Below, one piece after another: positions 1-9,708 of a stretch of 64,000 bases of DNA. Source of the DNA: Roseiarcus sp963807735 (GTDB lineage: Bacteria > Pseudomonadota > Alphaproteobacteria > Rhizobiales > Beijerinckiaceae); NCBI GenBank assembly GCA_963807735.1, contig CAWEDI010000011.1:248001-312000 (forward strand), written 5' to 3'. The notes beneath the pieces were generated by a model that made no database searches, had not been told where the DNA came from, and saw nothing but the letters and a program-made list of their open reading frames with translations. Position 1 is the first letter of the stretch. Each line of letters begins with the position of its first letter. The position numbers and the translations under genes are program-made.

Positions 1-617
1 TGCGCGTCGCCGTCGCCAAGGTTGATGCGCGGTGGGGCGGCTTCTCGAATCCGCGCTTCGCCATCCGGCCCTATCCGACGGAGTGGGAAAGCGAAGTCAC
101 CCCGCGCGGCGGCGCCGCCTGCCGGGTCCGCCCGATTCGCCCCGAGGACGCGAAGCTCTACGAGGCGTTCCTGCATCGGGTGACGCGCGAGGCGCTGCGG
201 CTGCGGTTCTTCGCCACGATCGGCGCCATCACGCCGGCCTTCGTCAGCCGCATGACGCAGATCGACTACGCGCGGGTGATGGCGCTGCTGGCGCTGGATC
301 ACGAGACCGGCGACATCCTGGGCGTTGTGCGGCTGCACGCGGACTCCGCCCACGAGGCCGGCGAGTTCGCGATTCTGGTGCGCTCCGACCTCGAAGGCCA
401 CGGCGTCGGTTGGGCGCTGATGCAGAAGATACTGGCGTTCGCCCGCGCCGAGGGATTGCAACGCGTCGACGGCGTGGTGCTGAGAGAAAACGTCGCGATG
501 CTGAAGATGTGCGAGGAACTCGGGTTCAAGTCGTCGCCGCAGGCGGGCGCCGGCGACGTGGTCGACGTGAGCCTGAACCTGACGGGTACGGCGCCTGTGA
601 CCGCAGGCGTCAGATAA
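1..617 (+). CDS. Pat-type acyl-CoA synthetase/GNAT acetyltransferase, C-terminal part
   Basis: The gene begins before the window; its frame is open from base 3 and ends with TAA. The 204 visible codons start at the linker motif AIRPYPTEWE, which in known proteins joins an NDP-forming acyl-CoA synthetase half to a GNAT half. A GNAT domain follows, with RPIRPED, LRLRFF, an acetyl-CoA loop (GHGVGWALMQ) and the late motif NVAMLKMCEELGF. Proteins of this architecture (Pat/YfiQ type) acetylate lysines in the cytoplasm and often inactivate acetyl-CoA synthetase. The synthetase half is outside the window, so the fusion is inferred from the linker. A stand-alone GNAT is the alternative, but the open frame reaching the window edge argues against it. 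Confidence 0.8.
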   Translation, partial: RVAVAKVDARWGGFSNPRFAIRPYPTEWESEVTPRGGAACRVRPIRPEDAKLYEAFLHRVTREALRLRFFATIGAITPAFVSRMTQIDYARVMALLALDHETGDILGVVRLHADSAHEAGEFAILVRSDLEGHGVGWALMQKILAFARAEGLQRVDGVVLRENVAMLKMCEELGFKSSPQAGAGDVVDVSLNLTGTAPVTAGVR

Positions 618-671
618 AGTTGATCCGCCAGGCGCCGCGCTCTCATTGTTTCCGGGAGAATGTCTCGGTCC

Positions 672-720
672 GTCATGGCGAGCGAAGCGACGCCATCCAG
701 CCCTCCGAGATCGTTCGCCA
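672..720 (+). repeat. REP-like repeat, copy 1
   Basis: The core gtcatggcgagcgaagcgac is followed by gccatcc and then a ccgagatcg tail. The same core and tail recur at 807-856 and, inverted, at 884-912. This is a dispersed short repeat family common in alphaproteobacterial intergenic DNA. Confidence 0.6.
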
Positions 721-806
721 GCCGGATGAGGAGTAACAGCGGCGCCGTGGATTGTACGTCTCGCTTCCCGCTTCTAGAGCGCTTACCGAACAAATTGAAT
801 CGGCTT

Positions 807-856
807 CGTCATTGCGAGCGAAGCGAAGCAATCCAGCGCGCCGAGATCGCAGGCTA
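807..856 (+). repeat. REP-like repeat, copy 2
   Basis: The core cattgcgagcgaagcgaagc is followed by aatcc and the same ccgagatcg tail as the copy at 672. The core is partly self-complementary (gcgagcgaagc), so RNA from it could fold. Confidence 0.6.
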
Positions 857-883
857 ATCGGCTAGGCCTGGTTCGGCGGAAAC

Positions 884-912
884 GTGGATGGCTTCGCTTC
901 GCTCGCCATGAC
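884..912 (-). repeat. REP-like repeat, copy 3, inverted
   Basis: On the reverse strand this reads gtcatggcgagcgaagcgaa followed by gccatccac, matching copies 1 and 2. The three copies with alternating orientation fill most of the 660 bases between the Pat-type gene and gmd; no gene is visible there. Confidence 0.6.
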
Positions 913-1276
913 AGCGATTCAACTTGATCGGGACTCGCTCTAGTGCCCGGCCGAAAGCACGCGCTCGCGAAGGTGAGAGCCGAGAAACCCTGAACCGCCG
1001 ACAAACACGCATTTCCCGGGCGCCCTGCCGAATCCTTTCTACGGCTTGCATTGCGATGCGCGAAGGAAAAGCTGGCGCGACGCGCGAACGTCAAGGCGTT
1101 GTTTTACGAACGGACCGTGTTTTCAAGAAATGGACGCCAACGCTTGCGGGAACTGAATGATTTTACGCACGCGATAGCGATGCTGCGGTAGGCGTGCAAG
1201 TGGAAAGCATAAGCTCGCCATGTTGCATGGGCGATGCTAAGACAAATCGAACATCAGACGCGGAGAACTGAATTTG

Positions 1277-2377
1277 ATGCCCCCGGTTGGCAACGTTGCG
1301 AAGCCCGACGCCGTTCGCGGCAAAGTCGCGCTCATCACCGGCGTGACCGGACAAGACGGCGCCTATCTGGCGGAGTTTCTGCTCGCCAAGGGTTACGTCG
1401 TACACGGGATCAAACGCCGAGCCTCGCTGTTCAACACGGAGCGTATCGATCATCTCTACCAGGACCTGCACGCGCCTGACCCGCGGTTCGTTCTGCATTA
1501 CGGCGACATGTCGGACGCGACCAACCTCATTCGCATCGTGCAGCAAACCCAGCCCGACGAAATCTACAATCTCGCCGCGCAATCCCATGTGCGCGTCAGT
1601 TTCGAGACGCCCGAATATACCGCCAATGTCGACGGCCTCGGCGCCCTGCGTCTGCTCGAAGCGATCCGCCTGCTCGGGTTAATTGACAAGACGCGCTTCT
1701 ATCAGGCCTCGACCTCGGAGCTCTACGGATCGGCGCCGGAGACGCCGCAGAGCGAGCGGACGCCGTTCGCCCCGCGCAGCCCCTATGCGGCCGCCAAGCT
1801 CTACGCCTATTGGATCGTCGTCAACTACCGCGAGGCCTATGGTCTGCACGCTTCGAACGGCGTTTTGTTCAATCACGAAGGCCCGACGCGCGGCGAGACC
1901 TTCGTCACCCGCAAGATCAGCCGCGGCGTCGCCGCGATCAAACTGGGGCGGCAGGACAAGCTCTATCTCGGCAATCTCGACGCGCGCCGCGATTGGGGCC
2001 ATGCGCGGGACTACGTGCGCGGCATGTGGCTCATGCTGCAGCAGCCGGAGCCTGACGATTTCGTGCTGGCGACCGGCGAGACGCACAGCGTGCGCGCCTT
2101 CGCCGAGCGCGCCTTCGCGCGCGCCGGCCTCGACATCGTTTGGCGCGGCTCGGGGCTTGAGGAAACAGGGATCGAGGCGAGGACGGGCCGCGAGTTGGTG
2201 GCGATCGACCCACGCTACTTCCGCCCGACCGAGGTTGATCTCCTGATGGGCGATCCCGCCAAGGCGCGGCAGAGACTCGGGTGGCGGCATGAGATTACGC
2301 TGGACGATCTGGTCGCGGAAATGGTCGATGCGGACATAAGGAAGATGCGCCACGCCAAGCGCACGCTGGAGGATTGA
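1277..2377 (+). CDS. gmd: GDP-mannose 4,6-dehydratase
   Basis: Converts GDP-D-mannose to GDP-4-dehydro-6-deoxy-D-mannose, the first step to GDP-L-fucose, in the cytoplasm. This extended short-chain dehydrogenase has the NADP-binding loop GVTGQDG at residues 22-28, the family signature HGIKRRAS, the catalytic STSELYG near 145 and the Tyr-x3-Lys motif YAAAK at 170-174. At 366 residues it has normal family length. I place the start at ATG 1277 rather than the TTG just before it, because ggaga at 1262 lies at good spacing. It is convergent with fcl, 13 bases apart, so the two enzymes of one pathway are adjacent but not co-transcribed. Confidence 0.96.
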   Translation: MPPVGNVAKPDAVRGKVALITGVTGQDGAYLAEFLLAKGYVVHGIKRRASLFNTERIDHLYQDLHAPDPRFVLHYGDMSDATNLIRIVQQTQPDEIYNLAAQSHVRVSFETPEYTANVDGLGALRLLEAIRLLGLIDKTRFYQASTSELYGSAPETPQSERTPFAPRSPYAAAKLYAYWIVVNYREAYGLHASNGVLFNHEGPTRGETFVTRKISRGVAAIKLGRQDKLYLGNLDARRDWGHARDYVRGMWLMLQQPEPDDFVLATGETHSVRAFAERAFARAGLDIVWRGSGLEETGIEARTGRELVAIDPRYFRPTEVDLLMGDPAKARQRLGWRHEITLDDLVAEMVDADIRKMRHAKRTLED

Positions 2378-2390
2378 GCCCACCAGGCCG

Positions 2391-3344
2391 TTACGCTCGC
2401 ACGTCGGCGGAAGGCTTAGCGCCGTTCTCCAGATACCATCGGTAGGTGGCTCGCACCCCGTCCGCGAGCGGGATCGTCGGGCGCCAACCGAGCGCGTTGA
2501 GCCGGCTGGAATCCATCAGCTTTCGCGGCGTGCCGTCGGGCTTTGAGAGATCGAAACGAAGCCGCCCCGGAAACCCCACGACCTCGGCGACGATATGGGC
2601 GAGATCGGCGATGCTGACCTCGGCCCCGGCGCCGCAGTTGATCGGCTCGGCCTCGTCGTAGCGCTCCAGGCAGAACACCACACTGCGCGCGAGATCGTCG
2701 ACATGCAGAAATTCCCGCAGCGGCCGGCCCGAGCCCCAGACCACGGCCTCGTCTCGCCCCTCGACTTTGGCCTCATGGAGCTTGCGGATCAGCGCCGGCA
2801 GCACATGGCTCGACGTGAGATCAAAATTGTCGTTCGGCCCGTAGAGATTGCACGGCATCAGCGAAACGTAGCGGCGACCGTACTGCTTGCGGTAGGCCTG
2901 ACAAAGCTTGACGCCGGCGATCTTGGCGATCGCATAGGCCTCGCTGGTCTGCTCCAACGGCCCGGTCAGCAAGGAATCCTCGCGGATCGGCTGCGGCGCG
3001 AATTTCGGGTAGATGCATGAGGAGCCGAGAAACACAAGGCGATCGACGTCGGCCCCATGCGCCGCGTGAACGACATTGGCGGCGATGGCGAGGTTCTCGT
3101 ACAGGAATTCCGCCGGCCGCGCATCGTTGGCCGCAATGCCGCCGACGCGCGCCGCCGCCATCACGATAGCGTCGGGGCGGTGGTCGAGGAGCCACCTCTC
3201 GACGGAGGGCAATTGCAGCAAATCCACCTCGGCGCGGTCGACCGTAAGCGGCTCGCAGCCCAAGCTCCGCAGGTGGCGCGCGACGGCCGATCCGACCATG
3301 CCGCGATGACCCGCCACCCAGATCCGCTGTCCCGAAGCCGGCAT
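2391..3344 (-). CDS. fcl: GDP-L-fucose synthase
   Basis: Epimerase/reductase that turns the Gmd product into GDP-L-fucose with NADPH. Visible motifs are the N-terminal Rossmann loop GHRGMVGSAV, the substrate loop GSSCIYPK and the catalytic YAIAK; length (317 residues) fits the family. ATG at 3344 is preceded by tggggttgttg; a GTG four codons upstream (3356) is possible but has no better ribosome site. Its promoter must lie in 3345-3690. GDP-fucose could serve the glycosyltransferases at 18-41 kb, but no fucosyltransferase is proven here. Confidence 0.95.
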   Translation of the reverse strand: MPASGQRIWVAGHRGMVGSAVARHLRSLGCEPLTVDRAEVDLLQLPSVERWLLDHRPDAIVMAAARVGGIAANDARPAEFLYENLAIAANVVHAAHGADVDRLVFLGSSCIYPKFAPQPIREDSLLTGPLEQTSEAYAIAKIAGVKLCQAYRKQYGRRYVSLMPCNLYGPNDNFDLTSSHVLPALIRKLHEAKVEGRDEAVVWGSGRPLREFLHVDDLARSVVFCLERYDEAEPINCGAGAEVSIADLAHIVAEVVGFPGRLRFDLSKPDGTPRKLMDSSRLNALGWRPTIPLADGVRATYRWYLENGAKPSADVRA

Positions 3345-3690
3345 CAACAACCCCACAGTCTAACGCGGTTGGACTTCCCTACCCTATCGCCCGCGAAGGC
3401 GTCCCGAACGCCGGAATGGGTCACGGCTTTGTGACTGGGGCGGCCGACGCGACTTCGTCATTCACCGCCCCAAGCTGCCGGAGCCGATCTGAACGGCAAA
3501 AGGCGTAGGGCGATGACGATCTGGCGCCGAAGCGGCCGGGAAGCTCCTTGTCTCGTACATGCCGCTGGCGACCAAGTCGTGCGGTCCCAGCAAAGGCCAT
3601 TGGTTGAATACGACGCCCACGAGATCGTGCGATTCCTCTGGACGACGGATTGCGTCCCGCCGCGCGCGAACGGAGATCAGCGGCTCGGCC
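3345..3690. other. Intergenic region upstream of fcl
   Basis: About 345 bases lie between the fcl start and the end of the RND operon, both on the reverse strand. It should hold the fcl promoter and possibly the RND terminator. I see no conserved motif, and the short frames here are not protein-like. Confidence 0.5.
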
Positions 3691-6600
3691 TCACGTCTCC
3701 CGCACGCGGAACCACGCGGCGTAGAGCGCCGGCAAAAACAGCAGCGTCAGCACAGTGCCGACGACGATGCCGCCCATCATCGCATAGGCCATCGGCCCCC
3801 AGAAGATCTCGCGGCTGATCGGAATCAGCGCCAGCGTCGCGGCGGCGGCGGTCAGCAGGATCGGCCGCATCCGGTGCTCGGTCGCCTCGATCACCGCGTC
3901 CCACGGTTTTCGACCGTCCGCGCGCAGGTCCTCGATCTGGATGATGAGGATCACCGAGTTGCGGATCAGGATGCCGATCAGCGCCAGCACCCCGAGAATG
4001 GCGACGAAGCCGAGCGGGGCGCGGCTCGGCAGCAGCGCCGCGACCACGCCGATCAGCGCCAGCGGCGCCACGGCGAACACCAAGAACAGCCGCTGGAAGC
4101 TTTGCAACTGAATCATCAGGATCGTCGCCATGATAAACAGCATCAGCGGCGCCACGGCGGCGATCGGACCTTGCGCTTTCCCGCTCTCCTCGACCGCGCC
4201 GCCGGCGACGATCGCATAGCCGATCGGCAGCGCGGCGACGAGCGTCCGGATATTCGGTTGAAGCTCGGAGACGACGGTCGCCGGCTGCACGGGCCCGCGC
4301 ACCGCCGCCTGCACCGTTACGGTCGGTTGGCGCGAGCGGCGCCAGATTTTCGGCTGCTCCAGCGTGTAGCCGAACTTCGCCACCGCCGCGAGCGGCACCG
4401 ATTGGCCACCGTTGCCGGTGAGTTGCAGGTTGCGCAGCGTCGCGATCGAGCCTCGCTCCTCGGCCTCGGCGCGGGCAATCACGGCGATGAGGTAGATGTC
4501 GTCGCGCACCTGGGTGACAGTCGCGCCGCTGACGACATTGTTGAGCGCGGTCGCGATGTCCTGCGAGGAGACGCCGAGCTGGCGCGCCTTGTCCTGCAAC
4601 ACCTCGACGCGCAACACCCGCGCCGGCTCCATCCAATCGTAGACCGGCTCGGCGAGATTGTCGTTCGTCGCCATCACCGCGGCGACTTTTTGCGCGAGCG
4701 CCCGCACCTGCTGGAGATCCGGGCCGCTGACGCGATATTGAACCGGCCGACCGACCGGCGGACCGATGTCGAGCAGCTTCACGTAGGCGTCGGTCCCCGG
4801 AAACGTGCGGGTCAGATAATCCTGCAACTTGAGGCGCAGCTTGTCGCGCACGGCGAGGCCCTTGGTCAGGATCACGGTCTGCCCGTAGGAGGCGTCGCCG
4901 ATCTGCACGTCGAAAGACAGCACGAAGCGCGGCGCGCCGGCGCCGACATAGGTCGACCAATGGTCGATGTCGGGATCGCCCTCCAGCATATCCTTCTCGA
5001 AGCGCGCCATTTCGGCGTCGGTCTCGTGAATCGAGGCGTTCTGCGGCAGATTCCAATCGACGATCAGCTCCGGCCGGTCCGAGGACGGGAAGAACTGCTG
5101 CTCGACGAATTTCATGCCGTAGATCGAGACGCCGAAGGCGATCAGCGTCAGCGCGATCGTCACCCATCGCCAGCGCGTCGCGCCAATCAGCGCATAGTGG
5201 AAGCCGGTGGCGAACCAGCCCCTGTGACCCTCGTGTTTCTTCATGGCGTTCGGCAGCAACGTTACGCCGAGCAGCGGCGTGAACAGCACCGCGACGATCC
5301 ACGACGTCAACAGCGACACGGCGATGACGACAAACAGCGTGAAGGTGAATTCGCCCGCCGCGCTGGAGTTCAGCCCGATCGGGATGAAGCCGGCGACCGT
5401 CACCAGCGTGCCGGTCAGCATCGGGAAGGCGGTCGAGACATAGACGTGCGTCGCCGCCTGCCGCAGCGTGTCGCCGACCTCAAGCCGCGCCACCATCATT
5501 TCGACCGCGATCATCGCGTCGTCGACCAGCAGGCCGAGCGCGATGATGAGCGCGCCGAGCGAAATGCGCTGCAACGATATGCCCCAGATCGACATGACCA
5601 GGAACGTAATCGCCAGCACCAGCGGAATGGCGATCGCCACCACCAGCCCGGCGCGCATGCCGAGGCTGACGAAGCTGATCGCCAGCACGATGATGATGGC
5701 TTCAAACAAAGCCTCGGTGAAGTTGCCGACCGCCTTCTCCACCACCGCCGGCTGGTCCGATACTTTCTCGACGCTGACGCCGATCGGCAGATCGGCGACG
5801 ATCTCGTTCATCTTCTTGCCGAGCGCGTCGCCGAATTGCAGCAGGTTGGCGCCCGCCTTCATGCCGATCGCCAGCGCGATGCCGGGCTTGCCGTTGAAGC
5901 GGAACAGGTTGTCGGGGGGATCGACGAGGCCGCGGCGGACGGTCGCGACGTCGGTCAGCGGGAAAAAGCGGTCGTTGACCCTGATGTTGATGGCGCGCAG
6001 GCTCGCTTCCGAGGTGAATTGCCCGTCGACGCGCACGGATATGCGCTCCGGCCCCGCCTCGACGGTTCCCGACGGCGCGATGGCGTTTTGCGCGCGCAGC
6101 GAACTGGCGATCGCCTGCCCGTCGAGGCCGAGCGCGGCGACCTTGCGGGTGGAGAAATCGAGATAGATCGCCTCGTCGCGCGCGCCGAGAATCTGCACCT
6201 GACCGACGTTCGGGACCGTCAGCGCCTTCGAGCGTGCGAACTCCACCTGATCGCGCAACTGCCGGTCGGTCAGGCCGTCGGCGGTGAAAGCGTAGATGTT
6301 GCCGTAGACGTCGCCGAAACGGTCGTTGAAGTAGGGCCCCTGGACGCCCGATGGGAACGTATAGCCGATGTCGCCGATCATGTTACGAACCGTCCACCAG
6401 GCGTAAGGCACGTCCTTCGCCTTGGTGGTCGGCAGCAGATTGACGAACACGATGGTCTTGCCGGCGGTGGTGACGCTCTTGGTGTAGTCGAGCGACTCTA
6501 GCTCCTCGAGCTTCTTCTCGATCCGGTCGGTCACTTGCTTGGCGACCTCCGCCGCGCTGGCGCCCGGCCATTGCGCCTGGATGATCATGGTCTTGATCGT

Positions 6601-6729
6601 GAAGTTGGGGTCCTCTTCGCGCCCCAAGCCGAGATAGGAGAACACGCCCGCGATCGCGAACACGATCATGAAATACCAGACCAGCGAACGGTGTTCGAGC
6701 GCCCAGTCGGAGAGATTGAACGGCTTCAA
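3691..6729 (-). CDS. RND efflux pump inner-membrane subunit (AcrB/HAE1 family)
   Basis: Proton-driven drug or hydrophobe exporter of the inner membrane, 1012 residues, normal for the family. The N-terminus has one membrane helix (LVWYFMIVFAIAGVFSYL) followed by the conserved GREEDPNF. Large periplasmic loops alternate with helix bundles, including the transmembrane segment GALIIALGLLVDDAMIAVEM with the proton-relay Asp pair. I start at TTG 6729: it overlaps the preceding adaptor stop as TTGA and has ggag three bases upstream. It is last in the operon adaptor-adaptor-pump. No outer-membrane factor gene is nearby, so a shared TolC-like channel is likely. Substrate cannot be read from the sequence. 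Confidence 0.93.
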   Translation of the reverse strand: MKPFNLSDWALEHRSLVWYFMIVFAIAGVFSYLGLGREEDPNFTIKTMIIQAQWPGASAAEVAKQVTDRIEKKLEELESLDYTKSVTTAGKTIVFVNLLPTTKAKDVPYAWWTVRNMIGDIGYTFPSGVQGPYFNDRFGDVYGNIYAFTADGLTDRQLRDQVEFARSKALTVPNVGQVQILGARDEAIYLDFSTRKVAALGLDGQAIASSLRAQNAIAPSGTVEAGPERISVRVDGQFTSEASLRAINIRVNDRFFPLTDVATVRRGLVDPPDNLFRFNGKPGIALAIGMKAGANLLQFGDALGKKMNEIVADLPIGVSVEKVSDQPAVVEKAVGNFTEALFEAIIIVLAISFVSLGMRAGLVVAIAIPLVLAITFLVMSIWGISLQRISLGALIIALGLLVDDAMIAVEMMVARLEVGDTLRQAATHVYVSTAFPMLTGTLVTVAGFIPIGLNSSAAGEFTFTLFVVIAVSLLTSWIVAVLFTPLLGVTLLPNAMKKHEGHRGWFATGFHYALIGATRWRWVTIALTLIAFGVSIYGMKFVEQQFFPSSDRPELIVDWNLPQNASIHETDAEMARFEKDMLEGDPDIDHWSTYVGAGAPRFVLSFDVQIGDASYGQTVILTKGLAVRDKLRLKLQDYLTRTFPGTDAYVKLLDIGPPVGRPVQYRVSGPDLQQVRALAQKVAAVMATNDNLAEPVYDWMEPARVLRVEVLQDKARQLGVSSQDIATALNNVVSGATVTQVRDDIYLIAVIARAEAEERGSIATLRNLQLTGNGGQSVPLAAVAKFGYTLEQPKIWRRSRQPTVTVQAAVRGPVQPATVVSELQPNIRTLVAALPIGYAIVAGGAVEESGKAQGPIAAVAPLMLFIMATILMIQLQSFQRLFLVFAVAPLALIGVVAALLPSRAPLGFVAILGVLALIGILIRNSVILIIQIEDLRADGRKPWDAVIEATEHRMRPILLTAAAATLALIPISREIFWGPMAYAMMGGIVVGTVLTLLFLPALYAAWFRVRET

Positions 6730-7787
6730 GGCTCCGCCCGCTGTTCGATCCTGACCTGCTGGCCCTCGGCGAGACTGTGGACGCCGGCGGTGATGACCCG
6801 CATCGCCGGCTCCAACCCGGCCGTCACTTCGACGGGATCGGCATGGAGGTCGGCCAGCGTTACCGGCCGCGTCGCCACCTTCAGCGAGACGCGATCGACC
6901 GTCCAAACAAAAGTCTTGCCGTCCTTGACGAGGATCGCCGAGGCCGGCAGCCGGACGACGCGGCGCACCCCCTCGACCGGCCAAGCCGTGATCGTCGAGC
7001 CAAGGCGAAAACTGTCGGGAGGATGGTCGAGCGCGATCTTGACGCGGCGCGAGCGGGTGGCGGCGTCGGCCTGCGGCGCGATCTCGCGCACCTTGCCCGT
7101 CACCTTGACGCTGGGGTCGAGTTGCGCCGCGACCTCGAACGCGTCGCCAATGGCGAGCGTCGCCGCCGCCTTATCCGGCGCGTCGATTACTGCGTCGCGG
7201 AAGGCGGGATCGGCGACATCGACGACCATCTGGCCGGGCGAGACGGTCTGGCCGACCTCCGCGCCGGTCGTCGTGACGACGCCGGCGAAATCGGCCGTCA
7301 GCACCGCGTAGTCGAGCTCCTCCTTCGCCTTGGCGAGCGCGGCCTGGGCGCGCAACTGGCCGGCCAGCGCCGAGGCGCGCCCCTGTTCGGCGGCGTCGAC
7401 CTGCGCCTGCGTGGTCACGTTGGTCTTGAGGAGCGTCGTTTGCCGGTCGGCGACGCCGAGCGCATTGGTGAGCTGCGCCTCGGCGCTGGCGAGATCGGCT
7501 TCCGCCGAACGCACCGCGAGTTGCAGCGACAGCGGGTCGATCGTCGCCAGCGGCTGATCCTTCTTGACGAGATCGCCGATGTTGACGGGCCGCGACGTCA
7601 GCCGGCCGAGCACGCGGAACGAGAACGGCGTCTCCGTCCGCGCCGCAACGACCCCGGCGAGGCGGAGCGGGTCGACCGTGGTCTCGGCGACCAGCGTCGA
7701 CAGCGCCGGCCGGACCGGGAGCGCCTCGGACGCCGGCTTCTGGCAGGCGGCGAGGCTCAGGGGAACCAGGAGCGCCAGCCGCTTCAC
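6726..7787 (-). CDS. RND periplasmic adaptor lipoprotein (second of two)
   Basis: Membrane-fusion protein that bridges the pump and an outer-membrane channel, 353 residues. The lipoprotein signal is short with lipobox LAAC (Cys at about residue 15). The lipoyl half-motif GRLTSRPVNIGDLVKKDQPL and a central alpha-hairpin region rich in Ala, Gln and Lys follow, then the second lipoyl half and beta-barrel. GTG at 7787 overlaps the stop of the first adaptor as GTGA and has AGGAGG at 7795-7800. The two adaptors in tandem are diverged, so they may form a hetero-oligomeric ring. Confidence 0.9.
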   Translation of the reverse strand: MKRLALLVPLSLAACQKPASEALPVRPALSTLVAETTVDPLRLAGVVAARTETPFSFRVLGRLTSRPVNIGDLVKKDQPLATIDPLSLQLAVRSAEADLASAEAQLTNALGVADRQTTLLKTNVTTQAQVDAAEQGRASALAGQLRAQAALAKAKEELDYAVLTADFAGVVTTTGAEVGQTVSPGQMVVDVADPAFRDAVIDAPDKAAATLAIGDAFEVAAQLDPSVKVTGKVREIAPQADAATRSRRVKIALDHPPDSFRLGSTITAWPVEGVRRVVRLPASAILVKDGKTFVWTVDRVSLKVATRPVTLADLHADPVEVTAGLEPAMRVITAGVHSLAEGQQVRIEQRAEP

Positions 7788-8857
7788 CGTGCGGCCTCCT
7801 GCGGCGCGACGATCTCGCCGGGATAGAGGAATTTGCCGCCGGCGGTGACGACCTTGTCGCCGGCGACGAGCCCGCTGGCGACGAGCAGGGTCTCGTTCTC
7901 GAACGCTTCGGCCACCACCGGTTTCATCGCGACCGCGCCGGTCGCGGGATCGACGATCCAGACGGCGAGCTCTCCAGCGTCCGAGGTCGCCGCCGTCCAC
8001 GGCAATTCGACGACCGGACGAGGCGCGAAGCCGCCGTGGCCGACGACCGCGGCGCCGAGCGGCATCTTGTCGGCGCCCTCGTCGAGCCCGACCTTCACAC
8101 GCACCGTGCCGGCCTGCGTATTGACGGTGGGCGAGACTTCGCGAACCCGTCCCGTTGCCGCGACGCTGGGATCGGCGACCAGCGTGATCCGAATGCCGCT
8201 GCTGGCGGGCCGGGCGAAGAAGATCGATTCGTAGACATTGAACACCGCGTCGCGCGGCCCGTCGACGGCGACTGTGAACGCGGTCTGCGCCGCCAGTGCG
8301 ACCTGACCGACTTCGATCTGCCTCACAGTGACGACGCCGGCCGCATCCGCCCTCAGCACGGTATAGGTCAGAGCGTCGGCGGCGCTCCCCGCCTGCGCCT
8401 TGGCGCTGTCGAGCGCCCCTTGGGCGGTGCGCATGTTCTGCTGCGCGACGTCGAACCCCGAGCGGGTGGTGAAGCCGGAGTCCATCAGCTGCTTCTGGCG
8501 ATCGAACGCGGCCAGGTTCTGCTTCAGCGTCGCCTCCGCCGAGACGACGGCCGCGTTGGCGGCGTCGAGATCAGCCTGCGCCGAGGCGGGGTCGATGCGG
8601 GCGAGCACCTGACCGGCCTCGACATGCGCGCCGACGTCGACGTCACGCTCGACGACACGACCGCTGATCCGGAAAGACAGGTTGGAGCTGACGCGTGCGG
8701 CGATCTCGCCGGTCAGCGAGATCGACGGCGCATATTGGCTCGGCTTGGCGGTCGTCACCCGCACCGGCAGCGGCGGCCGCTTGGCGACGTGCGGCGCATT
8801 GCAGGCGGCCAGCGAGGCCGCCGAGAGCGCCGCCAGGGTCCGCCGAACCGTTTGCAT
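7784..8857 (-). CDS. RND periplasmic adaptor lipoprotein (first of two)
   Basis: First gene of the efflux operon, 357 residues. It opens with a lipoprotein signal ending in LAAC, so it is likely anchored in a periplasmic membrane leaflet. The lipoyl segment SGRVVERDVDVGAHVEAGQV, a hairpin region (about residues 90-165) and the C-terminal barrel with GLVAGDKVVTAGGKFLYPGE are typical of HlyD/AcrA-like adaptors. The operon is transcribed from the short gap 8858-8991, where no regulator gene is present; control must come from elsewhere. Confidence 0.9.
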   Translation of the reverse strand: MQTVRRTLAALSAASLAACNAPHVAKRPPLPVRVTTAKPSQYAPSISLTGEIAARVSSNLSFRISGRVVERDVDVGAHVEAGQVLARIDPASAQADLDAANAAVVSAEATLKQNLAAFDRQKQLMDSGFTTRSGFDVAQQNMRTAQGALDSAKAQAGSAADALTYTVLRADAAGVVTVRQIEVGQVALAAQTAFTVAVDGPRDAVFNVYESIFFARPASSGIRITLVADPSVAATGRVREVSPTVNTQAGTVRVKVGLDEGADKMPLGAAVVGHGGFAPRPVVELPWTAATSDAGELAVWIVDPATGAVAMKPVVAEAFENETLLVASGLVAGDKVVTAGGKFLYPGEIVAPQEAAR

Positions 8858-8991
8858 TGCGCCCCCGTTTGCGACCGCGAGGCGCGAGATAAGAAGGCGG
8901 CGGCGCCGCCGTCAAGCCGAGGCGCCGCGTTCGCCCGAATGTCCGCCGCGTCGCCTTGGGCCGCGCGGATTCGACGCGGGCGGCGAGATCC

Positions 8992-9465
8992 TCACATGGT
9001 GATGTTTTGCTGCGGCAATGTAACGGTCCCGTTATTCCCCTGGATCAGTTCGGGGCCAAATCCGTCCTGTTCCGCGTGCCGAACTGTCTGCAAGAACAAG
9101 GTGTCAACCGCCAAGTTCGTATTTGCGGCGTCGATAATGAACGCATCGGCGACAAAGGTAGTCGGAGTGGCGGTTCCGCCTACTTCGCCGACCCAGGAGA
9201 ACGGCACAGCGAGCGCGCAAAAGTAGAAACCACTCTCCAACGTCGCCAGCATATTGCCGTCCGCAAAAAACGTAGGGCCTGAACTGGGATTGAAGACCCT
9301 GACGTGGCACCAGACTTGTCCACTCGCGGGGACCGCGGTTTTCGTGGTCACCACGAACCGGACGCTAAACGTGCCGGAGGCGCTCGTTATGGTTGCGGCG
9401 GAGCAGGGTTGCGAAGCGAGGAGGGCCAACGAAGACGCGATTGTCGCGAGTGACAAATATCGCAT
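8992..9465 (-). CDS. Hypothetical secreted protein
   Basis: 157 residues with a clear Sec signal peptide (hydrophobic stretch LATIASSLALLASQPCSA, cleavage after about residue 23). The mature part is beta-rich (many Thr, Val and Phe) with two Cys residues, in WCHVRVF and FYFCALAV, that could form a disulfide. I do not recognise the family. It ends 134 bases before the RND operon on the same strand, so it may be read into that operon, but nothing shows a shared role. Confidence 0.6.
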   Translation of the reverse strand: MRYLSLATIASSLALLASQPCSAATITSASGTFSVRFVVTTKTAVPASGQVWCHVRVFNPSSGPTFFADGNMLATLESGFYFCALAVPFSWVGEVGGTATPTTFVADAFIIDAANTNLAVDTLFLQTVRHAEQDGFGPELIQGNNGTVTLPQQNITM

Positions 9466-9708
9466 GTCAAAGACTCCCTGACGAAAACGTGTAGCTATGC
9501 CAGCGCCGATCTCTGCAAACTCAAAAATGTGTCCCTGAACCGGGACGGCTTGGCGCGCAGAACAACATGTTCCTATATTCGCAGCGAATCAAGGTGGAAA
9601 AAACCTGGAATGTCTGCGATCTCGTGAACCGGAGGCCGCTCTGACGCGAGCGTCATGCGGCGGTCGCGCCGACGATGGAGCGTTTTAAACAAGACAAGGA
9701 CGGAAACG

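Noticed and set aside
3559..6501. 980-residue plus-strand open frame
   Set aside because: It is antisense to the RND pump gene, Arg/His/Asp-rich with no motif; a high-GC shadow.
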